A DNA stretch of 64,000 bases from Ulota crispa. Taxonomy: Eukaryota; Streptophyta; Bryopsida; Orthotrichales; Orthotrichaceae. The translations under genes and the position numbers were made by a program. Below the pieces are notes generated by a model that worked only from the letters and a program-made list of their open reading frames with translations, did no database searches and was not told the origin of the DNA. Shown piece after piece: positions 49,030 through 61,360 of this stretch; position 1 is the first letter of the stretch, and every line of letters begins with the position of its first letter. The stretch is taken from assembly GCA_963920765.1 (NCBI GenBank), contig OY987242.1, positions 23,150,002 through 23,214,001 on the forward strand, given 5' to 3'.

Positions 49030-51665
49030 AAGCAGGGTTTAATTTTTGATTTTGTCAGGGTAGAGCGACCTGCACCTTAGAATGCAGGCAGGTAAGGAAA
49101 ATTTGTCTAAAATTGGTATAAATGAATGTTATATGAAAATTCATCCAAAAGCATGCTAATATAAGCTATTTTCATACAAGATAAGGTGAATTGGGATTTT
49201 GTCCAGGAAGGATTTGGCAATTTCATCAATATTATTACACGGATTTCTTAGTGTAACTATTGCCAGCAAGTTTTTGGGGTAAGATTTTGGCAAAATCTTG
49301 CCAAGAAATTAAACCCTAGGTGGAAGCACCCATAATGTAGATAGTCCTAATTCCAATTATGGTCAAAATTAAGAATGTCTACCTTAGCTGATAACGCCCC
49401 ATACCCAACTAGAAGGGGGTGCTATTTCCACCATGAGTAAAGATAGGTGCTTTGGAATGTGTTTTTTTGACTTTTTTAAGGTTGAGGCCATTTAAGTCAT
49501 GCCACATGTCCCAAAGTGAGGTAGGAAGTAATGAGCTAAAATTAGTTTGGCTAGTATCGGAATTGCATACATCTAGACATTGGCAATGGGTGAAAAACAC
49601 TTTTTGACTCCCAAAATTCATAATAATTTCAATCTTGCAAATAAAATTATGAAAAAATTGCAATCCCAATATTTCTTATCTTCCTACATGGGAAAAATAT
49701 TTTTTGCCTCAAACTCTTTGCTCGGGGAGATCACTCCTTCTTACATTTTGCATACACTTGCAATAATGACCTATTTAAATGGGGGTTATTTACCTTGTCC
49801 AAAAGATTATAAGACATGGTATTTTTTAAAATAAAGGTAAATGTTAGTGATTAAGTGCACTGTATTGATACTTATAATTTTTCCAGTGGCTCATTTTAAG
49901 CTACCCTATATTACTTACAATCCTTTATTTTCCTTATACCCTAATTATTCCTTGAAAATCATTAGATTTGTTATCTGCATTTTGTTTCCTAAGTTTTATT
50001 AGTACTATCTTGAAAATGTCTAGTATCATGAGCCATTGTGCAATGACATATACACAATTTCAACATAAGAAATTAAAGGCAAAGAAGAGCTGGTAGAAGC
50101 CTTGGTAATATATATGGTAACATAAGAAACAATAGAAGAGTATAATTTGTGTTGAAAAACACAGTGAAGGGTAAGAACATGTGCCCTCCATTGATGTACA
50201 TTTGTTATTCAAAGTTTGCCCAAGAGTATGCAGCACATAGGCGGGAATTTTTTTCAAACAACTTGGACTTCCATTAGTGTTCCATAGCAATGAAGGCAAG
50301 TCCAAAAGGCAAAAAGTAATACTAAAACCATTGGATACCCACTCCTCTAGTGATGACCAAGCAGTTGGTGACAGCCATCCATCCACAAATTTTGGACAGT
50401 AAAGTGTACTTTTTGTTCTTGTTGAATGAACCCTAAAGGCCATGGCCCCAAACCCTTTAGTCTACACCCTATATCCTGAGTACTCACTAGTCAATACCAG
50501 TGTTTTTTTTTGGGCCTCATGAGGCCACCCTGTCAGAAAATGGACCAATGCTCCTCTCTCCCTCTCAGAATTCTCCATTCCTGGGAGGGCAAGTGGCGCG
50601 GTAGGTGAAAAAAAAAGCACTGGTCACTACAAACTTTTTTTCTCTATGCTATTTTATATCTACGGCTTACATAATTCTATCATTTTTTGTCTACCCTATA
50701 TTATATATAATCATGTTTTCCACTACTAAACCACCCTATATTATATGTAAATTTTAATACAAATTTTACCCATAATTAATATAATAGACCCTATATTTTA
50801 TCGCACATAGTTTCTACTTTTTTTGCAAGTGACCTCCCCAAGACTCTTTGTAGTTTTCTACAGAATCGCTTAAGTTATTGGTTACAGGTGCTTCCACCTT
50901 AATCGAGTTTAATACAAAATTGGAAAATATAAAATTCAACCTACACCAAATAGTGCATTTAGGTTGCCTTACCTTGGCAAAGTTACCTCATGACTCACCC
51001 TTGGCTATTTGGAAGGACCTGCAACTCTCTTTATGCTATAGTAATTCTTGGTATTGTTTAAAGTTCTAACTTCCTTGCTCCTTGATTTTGGCACTTGTTG
51101 TTGCGCCCAACCTCTACTTGCTTCCTCCATTATTTATCATAGTAATTATTAACAAAAGTTACAAAAATCATGGGAAATGTTTAAATAATGTGAAATATCA
51201 AGAAAATAGTATGGGGCAACCTAAATGCACTATTTGGTGTAGAGTCAATAGTTAGTCCCAAACACTTATCAATGTGGGTTCTAAGTGTATTAGTTGGTTC
51301 AATATTGAATTTGCATTGAAATTGTATTGATTTGGTGTATTTGAACATAATAACAGTGACTTGGTATCTATTTGAAGATGGGTTTTGACATCACTTTCAA
51401 CCTTTATTTTATCTTTTCTTTTGTCAACATAGAGTTATTATGAAATCAATATTGAAACAATATTATATTTCATTTATGTAAAGGCCAATATTGTTTTAAT
51501 ATTAGTCTCAAATACTTGGGACTTTCTTCATGCATATTGCTATTTCATTGAACAATCCCAAAAGAATAGAGAACATGAGCTTAAAACTTACTTTATACTT
51601 GCACTTCCACACTTGATTTGGTCACTTATAATTATTTTTAAAAGTGATAATAAGGAACCAAAACT
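49030..51665. other. Non-coding DNA
   Basis: No supported gene. A 28-bp sequence CTACACCAAATAGTGCATTT at about 50940 recurs inverted at about 51213-51241. Open frames at 49409-49669 and 50060-50443 (minus) match nothing I recognise. Confidence 0.4.
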
Positions 51666-51673
51666 TAAATTAA

Positions 51674-52570
51674 CCCCTAAAATTCTTTTGTGTTTAGAAG
51701 CCCAAAATTGCTGCAAAATACTAGTCCCCAAACTAGGGTCAAAGTCTTCATTGAAACTTACTTTTTCACAAATTCAATGGTAGGATCATTCGTTAACTTG
51801 CACAAGTACATTGTCTCAAAAGTTCAGAATGAATATCCCCACCAATTGCAAGATCAATGTGCCTAAACTTCAAAATGTTGGCTTTTCTAGTCCTTCCCAG
51901 AAGGTGAAGTTTTGTTTTTCAAACTTTTAGAGAAAAATATATATGTTGTATTTCTTGTGCAATTTTGGCAATATGTTGGAAAATGGGTTGAAAGTATATA
52001 TACAAAAATTTAACCAAAAAATTTGGATTCATTTTTACAAAAGTTGTAAAGTGAAAGGTATTGATGGATGAAAGATATAACTAATATGCTAATAAGTTTT
52101 GGAAGAATTTGAAATAATTAATCCCAATGGTGAGAATGCTCTAACAAACAATTAGTAACTTTAAATTTTCATTTGGAAATTTTCAAAATTGAGAGTAAAA
52201 GATAACTTTATATGTTTTTTCTACGCTCTTCCTACCTTCATTGCCTACAAAATAAAACTCCTTTTAACTCTTACCTCATTATTTGGAATTGAGTGATTCA
52301 AATTTTTTTTGAGTAGGTACCCCAATCTATTCAATTCTATAAATAAATTTTAAATAAATTTAGGATATATTTTTTGCTGCAAGATTTGACATTGAAATTG
52401 AAAAAACCTTCTAATTTTTGCATTACTCATTAGAATGACATGAAATAAAACTTCACATGTAGATTGTGATGAGTAGCATCCATCCTAAAAAGATTTCATG
52501 AAAAAATTCCAAATTGTGAAGTCAATAGAGCCTGCCTGAGTTCTCATAAAGCCCAAAGTGGCTTTAGGGG
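51674..52570. mobile_element. TTAA-bounded element, copy T15
   Basis: TTAA at 51670-51673 is followed by CCCCTAAAATTC. The right end is inverted CCCCTAAAGCCAC before TTAA at 52571-52574. It is 897 bp, similar in size to T2 and T3, and shares short blocks such as AATCCCAATGGTGA with them. Confidence 0.65.
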
Positions 52571-52574
52571 TTAA

Positions 52575-53370
52575 TGTGTTTCATGTGATGCATAATAATT
52601 GTACTTTCAGAGTGACAAAATTTAAATTAAGTATAAATATTTCCATGTTGAAATATGTGCGAATTAAGCTTTAGATTCTAAATGATGCAATTTCTATACC
52701 TCTATATGAAAATAAGCTACTTTTTCTAGGAGTGGTTTCACAGGCATGACGCAATAAGACCAACACATTGTTCATCCATTGCCTCGTATGGATGAAATTA
52801 AGCAATGAACTGTATTCAAGTAAATATTTTTTACAGAATAACAATTATTGGTACACATTCCAAGTCATAGAAAGCACGCCTCAATTTTTTTAAAGTGACA
52901 ACATTGCTACTCCCAACCTTGGATGATGCAATGCATGAAAATTTTGACTAAGTATAGACTCACTTATTCATAATTATATTATAAAATCATAGAAATTTCT
53001 GAATCGAAATTTGCCATTGAGAGCTACAAGTATATTAACACCAAATGGTTACGACATGGATATGAAAATTAAGTGATAAAACATCTTCTTCGATTGTTAT
53101 TTGCATAAGGTAACCGAACCCATACCTGGGGGTTTAAGGGTTTAGGGTACTTAAGAGTTTTGGAAAATTCAGAAATTTTTCATAGGGTTAGCCTTTCAAC
53201 AAGTTATCATGGGACGTAATTTTTGTGGAAAAAAGTATTGTAGATTGTTTTATATTAAAGGGTAAAATTGCAACTCATAGATTTTTATTAGCAGCTCTAA
53301 ACTATCCTTGAAGCTGCTTTGATGTGTTCCTATACATGTACTTGACGGTCTCAATCTCAACCATCTCACA
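52575..53370. other. Non-coding DNA
   Basis: AT-rich; nothing recognised. Confidence 0.4.
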
Positions 53371-53375
53371 AAAAC

Positions 53376-53815
53376 TTAGAAACTGACATGTGGCAAGATT
53401 TTCTTGTGCAAGTGACAATGAGTGATGAACACCTCAAAAATAGGGCTCCGCTTCTGGGACTGCTCATGTATGGGTGCTGTTACCTTACCACATCGTAGTT
53501 TGGTTTGTTGCCAACTTACCGCATGATGATGCAAATGGATTTTGTAAGATAATAGTGTAAAAAGGAGAATGGTCGCTAGGAAGTGACATAAATACAAACC
53601 AAATCTCTTCAACTTCAACGTCTTCAATCTACTCCTCGAACAAGCGTATCCACGCTTCATTTTACCAAAAAAATTGATGCTGACACTGGACACTAATATC
53701 CTCCTACCCTCCCACAAGCTGGATGCAACTAGGTTTGCGTCTGACATTTGAGAAGGCACAGGATAGTTTTTTGTGACAAAAACCAGTCTCGTGAGCCACT
53801 TGGAGCAGTAAAGGG
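53376..53815 (-). pseudogene. Possible piggyBac transposase remnant with a right terminus
   Basis: The minus strand carries an open stretch with GYACSRSRLKTLKLKRFGLY and later LLSYK. This recalls the C-terminal part of piggyBac transposases (Y-x-C-x-R, then R-x-F and Y-K). On the plus strand the segment ends at inverted CCCTTTACTGCTCC directly before TTAA (53816-53819), a convincing piggyBac-type end. The opposite terminus was not found, and the protein match is weak. Confidence 0.35.
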
Positions 53816-53819
53816 TTAA

Positions 53820-55195
53820 TTAGACATCACTGCTTTGCTGATTATAATGTGAAACTTATATGTCATTTGTTTTGGACACGTAATTATGTTGACCAATTTC
53901 GTCATATGTCAGAATCTTAATGAGGCCTTTTAATCTATAAGTGGCAGGTAGCCATTTCCAAAAGAGGAATCTGATCCCAAGCTTAAAACATTCCTCTCCT
54001 TTCATTTTCTGCTTTAACATTCAATTTCCCAAAATCTATTTGTTTTCACGATCAGGTCATTCAAGATCATGGCAAACTCATTCAGATTATGCTAGGTCAC
54101 ACAAAAAAACGGAGGGTCGTTACGGAAAAATCACATCCTAGATCAAATTGCGTGGCTTGCTTCAGCCCAGACCTCGGATGTAGCTCCAACTTAATTGCGG
54201 AACGCTCCCTTATCAACAAATCTTGTTACTGTAGCAGCAACATAACATGGTCCTCTATTCCATTATGCTCAAAACCTATACGAAGACTGAAACCTAGCTA
54301 TAGCTCTTCTTAACCCTTCAACATTGCCCTATTGCCATACATTAGATTCCCGGACACATGAGTGAGATGCTCTTAGCAACCAAAAGTCTAGGATTGATCA
54401 CAGACGTGAATCTGTCGCCAGGTACCTTCAAACGAGTCAGCTTATGCATCTTTATAAGAGTTTCTGCCTCTCCATCACCCAGTGTGCCAACACTCCCCAA
54501 GTTCTTCTGAGGCCATTGTGACTTCCTGCAAGTAACCTAATTCCTCAGCACCAAAAGACAAATATAAAATCCTTAACTCACTAAACCTGAACAGAAAAAG
54601 AGCTCTCCCAAATTCAATACAGATCAAGCTCATGAGTCAACTAGCAGTCTCCTGCAAAGAAAATCACTCACTCAAGGACGCAAGCACAATCCCACACTTC
54701 CTTGCAATGTAGAGCCAACGAGATGAAAATATACATTAAAACTGAGTTGCATGCTAAGCCAATTGCTCTAAATTTAGAATGCATACATTCAGAGATAGTG
54801 CGTACCGGGTGATTATTGACGAAGCGAACAGTGATGTAGTGATGACGAAGCTTGAACCCTGATAAAGTTTGGGTCCTCGTTTGCAAAAGGATCTGTGAGA
54901 CGACATGGGTGGCGACTTCAGATCCGTGGAGTTAAAAGCCAATAGACCATGAATTTCAAGCAGAAAAGTAGTTAGCAATATGGTACAGCACACCTTGAGA
55001 AGATATAGGATGCAGAAGTGTACCTGTCTAAAATTACACGGCTCGGCCCTGCTAGACCTTGTGGAAATAAGATGTAAAACCCTAGTGTGTGTCAACTGCA
55101 TCACATCCATGAAACAAGAGAACAACATGCCATTTGCAATTGACAAAGAACAGGCTGCACCGTGAAAAAAGAACAAACTACATTGATCAATGAAA
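53820..55195. other. Non-coding DNA downstream of the CCDC25 homologue
   Basis: The part next to 55200 is likely 3' UTR. An unpaired TTAACCCTTCAACATTGCC end occurs at 54310. No gene is supported. Confidence 0.4.
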
Positions 55196-55200
55196 ATATG

Positions 55201-57288
55201 TCACATAAAATCCTCTTCCAACTCCGCCAGGGATTTTCCCTTAGCAGCGATATCCTTGTTCGATGTCATCTTATCCTGAACCATGAGCCTTGTATAGCTC
55301 CGTATTTCTGCCTGTCTCTCTTTCTCCAGCCGTTCTATTTCCTCTCGTCGTTTCTGCATACCAATAAAACATTGGACATATTGACGACTCAATAAACCCT
55401 ATAATTAACAGTCACCTGCTTTAATTATTCCAAAAGAATCATCCATAATTTATCGAATGTGCATAGCACCAAGTCCAAAAAGACAGAATAGTACCTTCTC
55501 TTTGGTATGTTGCTTCCTTTCATTTCTTTCTGCAGCGTTGTAAGCTTCTCTTTCAGCTGCATAAAACAGAGTCATCAAGGATGTCAATCCGTAGAATCTT
55601 AACATTGAGTGAGTTTCGAACAAAACATGGTAGCTTTCTGGTCGAACATGATTAACGGAGATAAGAGACAGAGACGGTATTCCACCTTTCAGATCTGGCG
55701 TCTGTTCAGTTTTGGTTTTGTTCAAACGATTCACAATTTCATTCTTGCGTGTCTCAATCCGGATCGTTCGCACCTGTAAATGCAGTATCCACTTAGTACA
55801 ATTTAAACAAATGAGTCAAAAAAGTCAACAAGGAAACAAGTATCTTCTAAAACAAGGAAGTGAGTCTACAAAATCTCACCAGCTTAGAGTTGTGAAAGCC
55901 AACTTGACCAACGTCCATGCTTGGAGTCTTCCTCAGGTTGTACCAAGGTGTGTACACAACATCCAAGTTGTTGAGCTTGTTCCCTAGAAAAGATAACGCT
56001 CGGGTGTCCATTAGGCTCAACCTCAACAGCAAAATTGCACTCACTACACCACAAGCATTTCTGACGTGTAATAGACGAACGCAACAATCTATACACTACA
56101 CAGACAGTAACTTCAGAGATTGAGAGTGACCGCATACCTTGGATAGAGTTAGCCTTCACAAGCTGCGCACAATCTTCAAGAAGTTCAGGAGTGATCATCT
56201 CCATAGTCTGGCCCTTGTGCATTCTTAGGTACACATGAGCAGATGACAATTTATCCACATGAAACCTGTAAAAAAAACAGTGCATCTTCTTGTTATTATT
56301 ACAGAACTTCACTTCCACTTCGCAACTCATGTAACGACTGAACGGCAATACAAAACCAAATACATGATGAAACCTGTTCAGAATTCCGGAAGCTCCGAAC
56401 TAAAATCAACAACTATAACTCCAGACATTGCAGGCCTTCAGCACCAATTGTGACTTATCGTCAAATGCAGATCAAATCGGCACCAGGCCAAAAGAAATAG
56501 ATCCTTCAGTAGTTCAATTTCTTACACATCCAATCTGACGTCCTTCTACAGAATCTTTCCTTTCAACAGATGTACGACAGCCGAATAAACAACAATCAAG
56601 GCCTTATTGAACATCGCCTAAAAGCGAATAGCAGCCTTCTCTCATACGATTCTAAACTCAGGGCCATTAATCATTCGACAATACAATCATTATGCCTCCA
56701 TTTAAATTGGTGAAATCAAAGACAACATAGATGATTGGTCTCTACTTTTCATGAAGAAGGTTAAGGAATCCGTAACTCATAGAAATTACACGAAATTTAA
56801 TTAATCCGAAAATTTTCAGTCGGCAAAAAAAAACCTGACAGACAAACTCTAAAAGGTCCACAAACCGCAATTTCAAACACAAAAAACTGTGAAACCTCAT
56901 CTCGCACACCAACGAAACTCGCTGCCTCGACTAATTCCAAAATCCACGGAACGAAAAAATTACAAGAAAACGAAATCGACAGCCAAACTGATTTCTAGTG
57001 CAAGAAGCAGAGACAATAATTCACAAAAGGAATAAGTACTGAAAGTCCTCAGAAAGACGGAGGAGACGTTATCGCCAAACCCTAATTTCGTTTCACAAAC
57101 ATCACGACATGTTATAATAAGAAAAAAGAGAACCAGTAAGCGCTGTTTGTCTTGAAAAGGGAGGAAGGACTGTACCAGATGTCCTCGGGCAAGCCGTACT
57201 TGATGAGGTCCTCGTTCTCGTGCTTGTCGAGGCCCATGTAGATGATGTAGTCCCCGACCTCGGAGCGCGCCTTGAAGTAGAAGACCAT
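55201..57288 (-). CDS. CCDC25: CCDC25 homologue (NFACT-R domain, coiled-coil protein)
   Basis: Six coding exons join in frame: 57176-57288, 56138-56265, 55880-55983, 55686-55773, 55495-55556 and 55201-55353, giving 215 aa against about 208 in human CCDC25. The N-terminal half (about 1-115) is the NFACT-R/DUF814 domain: [64 protein letters not shown] and [10 protein letters not shown]. The C-terminal half is a charged coiled coil ([30 protein letters not shown]) ending [10 protein letters not shown]. Human CCDC25 has been reported as a membrane sensor of extracellular DNA; the plant role is not known to me, and NFACT-R domains elsewhere act on tRNA or ribosomes. All introns are GT-AG, and the start is fixed by the conserved MVFYF. 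Confidence 0.95.
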
Positions 57289-57540
57289 GGTGGCGGGCGG
57301 AGAGAGCGAGGGCGGGGCGGTGGGCGGTGCGCGCTCTTGCCTCACTGGACTTCGGAAGCGGACATGGCGATGGTGGCAGGCCAGGGGAGTTAGTGCAATT
57401 GACGGAGCAGCAAGGCCTGCACCTCGTGAGACGAGAAGAGAGAGGGAGAGAGAGGGAGAGAGAGAGGGGCTGCGGGAAGCAAGGACAAATCTACGAATGC
57501 CGTAGAGTAGAGTAGATGGCTCCACCCCCACCGTAGTTAT
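57289..57540 (-). promoter_or_regulatory. 5' UTR and promoter of the CCDC25 homologue, with a GA tract
   Basis: A GC-rich upstream region with a (GA)n/(TC)n purine tract at about 57436-57469. Such TC tracts are frequent in plant 5' leaders. The transcription start is not determined. Confidence 0.4.
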
Positions 57541-57671
57541 TTCATAAACATGAGCCGTCAATCTACAATTTTTTTCAGAACATGGAGAACACGGAGAACA
57601 TGGAGAACGGAACCTTCTCCTGTATAATTCTTCAAAATTTTATTAGCGGTTGGCGCTTGCTACCCGACACA

Positions 57672-57860
57672 TTCACCATTAGAATTTTATTAGGATTCAC
57701 CATTAGAATTTTATTAGGATTCACCATTAGAATTTTATTAGGATTCACCATTAGAATTTTATTAGGATTTACCATTAGAATTTTATTAGGATTCACCATT
57801 AGAATTTTATTAGGATTCATCATTAGAATTTTATTAGGATTCACCATTAGAATTTTATGA
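57672..57860 (+). repeat. 24-bp minisatellite, about 8 copies
   Basis: The unit ATTCACCATTAGAATTTTATTAGG is repeated about eight times with few changes (TTCACC to TTTACC or TTCATC). Because 24 is a multiple of three, it stays open in several frames, which creates false coding frames on both strands. Confidence 0.9.
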
Positions 57861-58299
57861 GGATTTTTCTATGTTAAATAGAATGCAAAAGTAAAATTTT
57901 TAATAAGTTTTTAAATTGTATTTATGTTATAATTTAGAATACAATCTCTATTAGTTGAGAGTTGTAAGTAAAGTATGATTTTTAAAATTGGTGATTGGCC
58001 AAGGGCAAAAAACAAAGTGAAAATTTTGTGATTGGTCGAAGGTCAAGGGGCAAAGTGATGAACATGGGTGTTGTGTGTGAAAGGACATCTTTGGTGGAAC
58101 TCATTGAATCTTTTTCCAACTTGAATTTGGAATTCGCATATAAAGGGGTTGGGAGGGAGATGAAGAGGCAAATTGATTTGAATCTAAAATTGAATTTGAG
58201 TTCATATTATCCCATGGAATATTTTTGTGAATAGCATGGGGATAGCATGGGCACAATGACCTTCTGCAGGAACGGCTGGTGTATAAGTCCACTAGTGTT

Positions 58300-58560
58300 A
58301 TAATATTAAAACAGACTTTAGATGTGATATTAAAGTATAAGGGTGCAAATGTGATGTTATAGAGGTCTTTGTGATCTTAGTAGTATGATGTGATATTACA
58401 AAGAATGAGTATGTGGTATTATAAAGGACTTTGGGATTTTAGTAGTTCCCATATGATATCACAAAGATTGGAAATGTGATATTACAAAGGTGCAAATGTG
58501 ATATTACAGAGGTGCAAATGTGATATTACAAAGATCGTTGTGTTTATGGTAGTATGATGT
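58300..58560 (+). repeat. Degenerate tandem repeat with GTGATATTACA
   Basis: Units of variable length (about 24-60 bp) built on AATGTGATATTACAAAG occur at least eight times, interrupted by TTAGTAGT blocks. Confidence 0.6.
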
Positions 58561-59642
58561 TGCCTTGAAAATATAATAACTAAAGGGAAAATATGATGGA
58601 GACTCTTGAAGTTTGCAATATTTGTGTAGATATCATTGGCTTTTCAAAAGTTGCGCAAATGTCCTTAGACCATAGTTTTGAGACGTTTGTTTTATTATGC
58701 ATTCCACATCCTTTATGACCAATGTTGAAGCAAGGTGTGCAACAAAACACAAAAAAAAAACATCTTGTGCACCAAGGGAAAAGGAAGTGGCACACACAAC
58801 AAAACAAATGCTTGAAAATTATGATTTGAGGGTATATGTACAATTTTTGAAAAACAAGGGGGATTTATACAAATATGGCAAAATTTAGGGGTATCCACCA
58901 TAGAACTCCATTGCTCTTTGCACTGTCACATCAAAATTCTAAAATGTTTAATTTGTACACAAAATAACATTTTTAGGTATTGCAGTGTTAAATTTTTCAT
59001 CAAATCCTAAGAATAAACATACTTAGTGCAAAACTAACTTTACTTTACTGTCATTACTTTTTTGACAAGGTTCTATTTTTTTGTTTTTTAACTCCTTTTA
59101 TCGTAAACACCTTTTCCATATTTGAAGGTCTAAGAGTATAGTTCAAATTTCTTAAAATGTAGAGATTTCTTAAAGAATATAGCTCCCATAAAAGATTTAG
59201 AGACAATAGACGAAAACAAGAAAAATTTGACTCTGGAAATGACTCATTTCAAAGTCGTTTGGGTCACAAACTACTGTATTACAACTACACCACTCCTAGT
59301 CGGCTCCCAGTCATGCAAACTTGTTGTTTAGGACACAACAACTAAGAAGCATTTCTCATCCTTCTGACACTTTTGCCAAAAAAGTTCTTCATTGGTGTCA
59401 GTTGCATGTCAAATTTTTTATTGTTAGCCATCAAAATTGCCTCTTTCTCCTCCATGTGCCTATCCAAAAGAATACTCTCTCAACTCCAACACAACTGTGT
59501 ACAAGTACAGTTACAACTTATTTATGACTCATGGTGGAAGGTTTCTTGTACCAGGTGATGTATGTCTATTTGCTAAGAGCAAAATTGTAGTGAATTAAAA
59601 TACACATGAATCTGCACATGAGAGTTGTAATTTTGTTCTAGC
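58561..59642. other. AT-rich non-coding DNA
   Basis: No gene or bounded repeat recognised. Confidence 0.4.
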
Positions 59643-59646
59643 CTAG

Positions 59647-59903
59647 AACACCATATTAGGTAAATTGGAAAAAAGGGTACATTTTGGGACTTCTGCAGGT
59701 TGTACATGATCATGTACAATTGAGCTCAACGTTTTTTTTTTGTACACGTGCCCTCACCTAAGAGGAGGAATTTGTAAGGGAGAAAATCTTAATGGCCCAA
59801 ACTAAATCTGATAACTTCAAATATGGTTTTGGGTGACGTTCTCAGACGTAGGTGAAGCACAAATTGGGACACCTTTTTTTCCCAATTTACCTAATATGGT
59901 GTT
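59647..59903. mobile_element. MITE with AACACCATA termini, copy 2
   Basis: 257 bp with ends AACACCATATTAGG and inverted AACACCATATTAGG, flanked by CTAG at 59643-59646 and 59904-59907. Same family as 10971-11232, including the shared block GTACACGTGCCCTCACCTAA. Confidence 0.8.
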
Positions 59904-60009
59904 CTAGTTGATTTAAAGTTGTGTGTAAAGAGTAAGGGTTTACTTTCCAATAATGATTGTGTAGATCCATAATTGCATTATAGTAGTTTTTGGTTGGAAT
60001 TTGAAATTA

Positions 60010-60900
60010 CTTATTGTAAAACAACTTACTTGCCATATAATTGAGTTGCAATAGAGTTGTTATGCAATTGCAACTAGATTGACCATCAGGTCGTAACAAG
60101 GTTGCCAACGAGTTGTAGTACACTTGTAGACTAGTGACCAATAAGTTATAATAGAGTTGCAATCCAGTAGCTATTGAGTCATGTAGTAGTGGCACTTAGT
60201 GGTCATAAAGTCATATGACTGTCGTCACTTAGTTGTCACCGAGTCATGGTAGAGTTGTATGGATTGTCATATAGTTATAGCTTAGTTGCCGTTGAGTTGG
60301 TTTATAGTAGTAACCTTGTGGGCTATTAGTCTTGGTCTAGTTCAATCCAAGTGGCATGAGGGTAATGAAATAGTTGGTTTTTAGTCACCACAAAGTTGTA
60401 GTGCAGTAGTCAAGGGAGTGACTCTAGAGTCGTAGGCCAGTGGCTAATGAGTCATTAAATAGTAGTAACAAATTGATCAATAAAACATAGTAGAGTTGTA
60501 TTTGAGTGATCACTCAATTAAGGCATAGTAGACATACAGTCATAGAATTAGGCTTCACAATGCAATAACTATTCTAGTAGAATATAGTCACAAACTAATC
60601 ATAGAAGCATACAAATTGTAGTCACATACCAATCACAAATGCAAATCCCATTTAAACATTACATGGCCAAATATATAGTCTAACCACACAATCAAATTGA
60701 GGTCACTCTAAAGTCACAATTAAGTTGTTCTGCAGTCACTGTGAAGACCCATCACAATCATAATACAATTACAATTTGGTCGTAATGTAGTAAAGGCACA
60801 ACCACTATGCAGTTAAAATCTAGTCAATTTGCAGTTGTTGTTCAATCAATTGCAAACTCCATGTAAAATATAGATCAGCAATTCAATGTCATGGAGCATG
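60010..60900. repeat. Degenerate short-period repeat (AGTTGTA / GAGTCGTAG type)
   Basis: TAGAGTTG, GAGTCATAG, CTTAGTTGTC and similar 8-10-mers recur about every 15-25 bp across roughly 900 bp. A similar texture reappears at 62280-62400. It has no coding value and looks like an eroded satellite. Confidence 0.45.
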
Positions 60901-61079
60901 GACTTGACTTTCAAAATCTCATAATGCATTCATTGTTTATTTAGCAATCACAAACTATTACACATTGCTTTCTGTACCTACTCAGCATTATGTGCACAAA
61001 CTTATAATTCCATATAGACAATGAAAGCAAAACCTCAAAATTAATTATAATGTGGTAGCGCACAGAGTCAAAAAACCAT

Positions 61080-61360
61080 AACGAGTGCATGGAACAAGCA
61101 AACATGCAAAGAACATGGAGCCAACAAATCTAGAGAAGTGCACGGAGCCAACAAACTTTGATAAGTGCGCACTGCAAGCAAACATGAGAAGAGTGCAAAA
61201 CAAGCAAACTTGAGAAAAGCGCGGAACAAGCAAATCTAAGAAGATTGCGGAGCAAACAAATGGTAGAAGATTGCAAATCAAGCAAACTTGAGAAGAAAGC
61301 GTAGAGCCAACAAACCTTAACAAGAGCACACAGTCAACAAACCCTTAAAAGAGCATGGAG
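61080..61360 (+). repeat. Degenerate tandem repeat, about 31-bp unit
   Basis: About nine units of the form GTGCGGAACAAGCAAACTTG-AGAAGA, with AGCAAAC or GCCAACAAA always present. On the minus strand the repeat makes an open stretch of 94 codons with repeated KFVGS motifs, which is a by-product of the repeat. Confidence 0.6.

Noticed and set aside
50060-50443. 127-codon minus-strand frame
   Set aside because: No recognised motif, AT-rich codon use, no splice partners or promoter-like GC block.
53941-54313. Plus-strand frames of 66 and 74 codons
   Set aside because: Short, overlapping in different frames and without recognisable motifs.
54754-55176. 140-codon minus-strand frame downstream of CCDC25
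   Set aside because: Cys/Ser-rich, no recognised domain, and located where 3' UTR is expected.
57287-57505. Plus-strand arginine/glutamate-rich frame
   Set aside because: Antisense to the 5' leader of the CCDC25 homologue and caused by its GA tract.
57582-57860. 92-codon frame with repeated GFTIRILL
   Set aside because: Produced entirely by the 24-bp minisatellite, whose length is a multiple of three.
57672-57860. Considered as a CRISPR-like array
   Set aside because: Units are contiguous with no unique spacers, and the genome is eukaryotic; it is a minisatellite.
61045-61329. 94-codon minus-strand frame with KFVGS repeats
   Set aside because: By-product of the degenerate 31-bp tandem repeat; no start context or homology.
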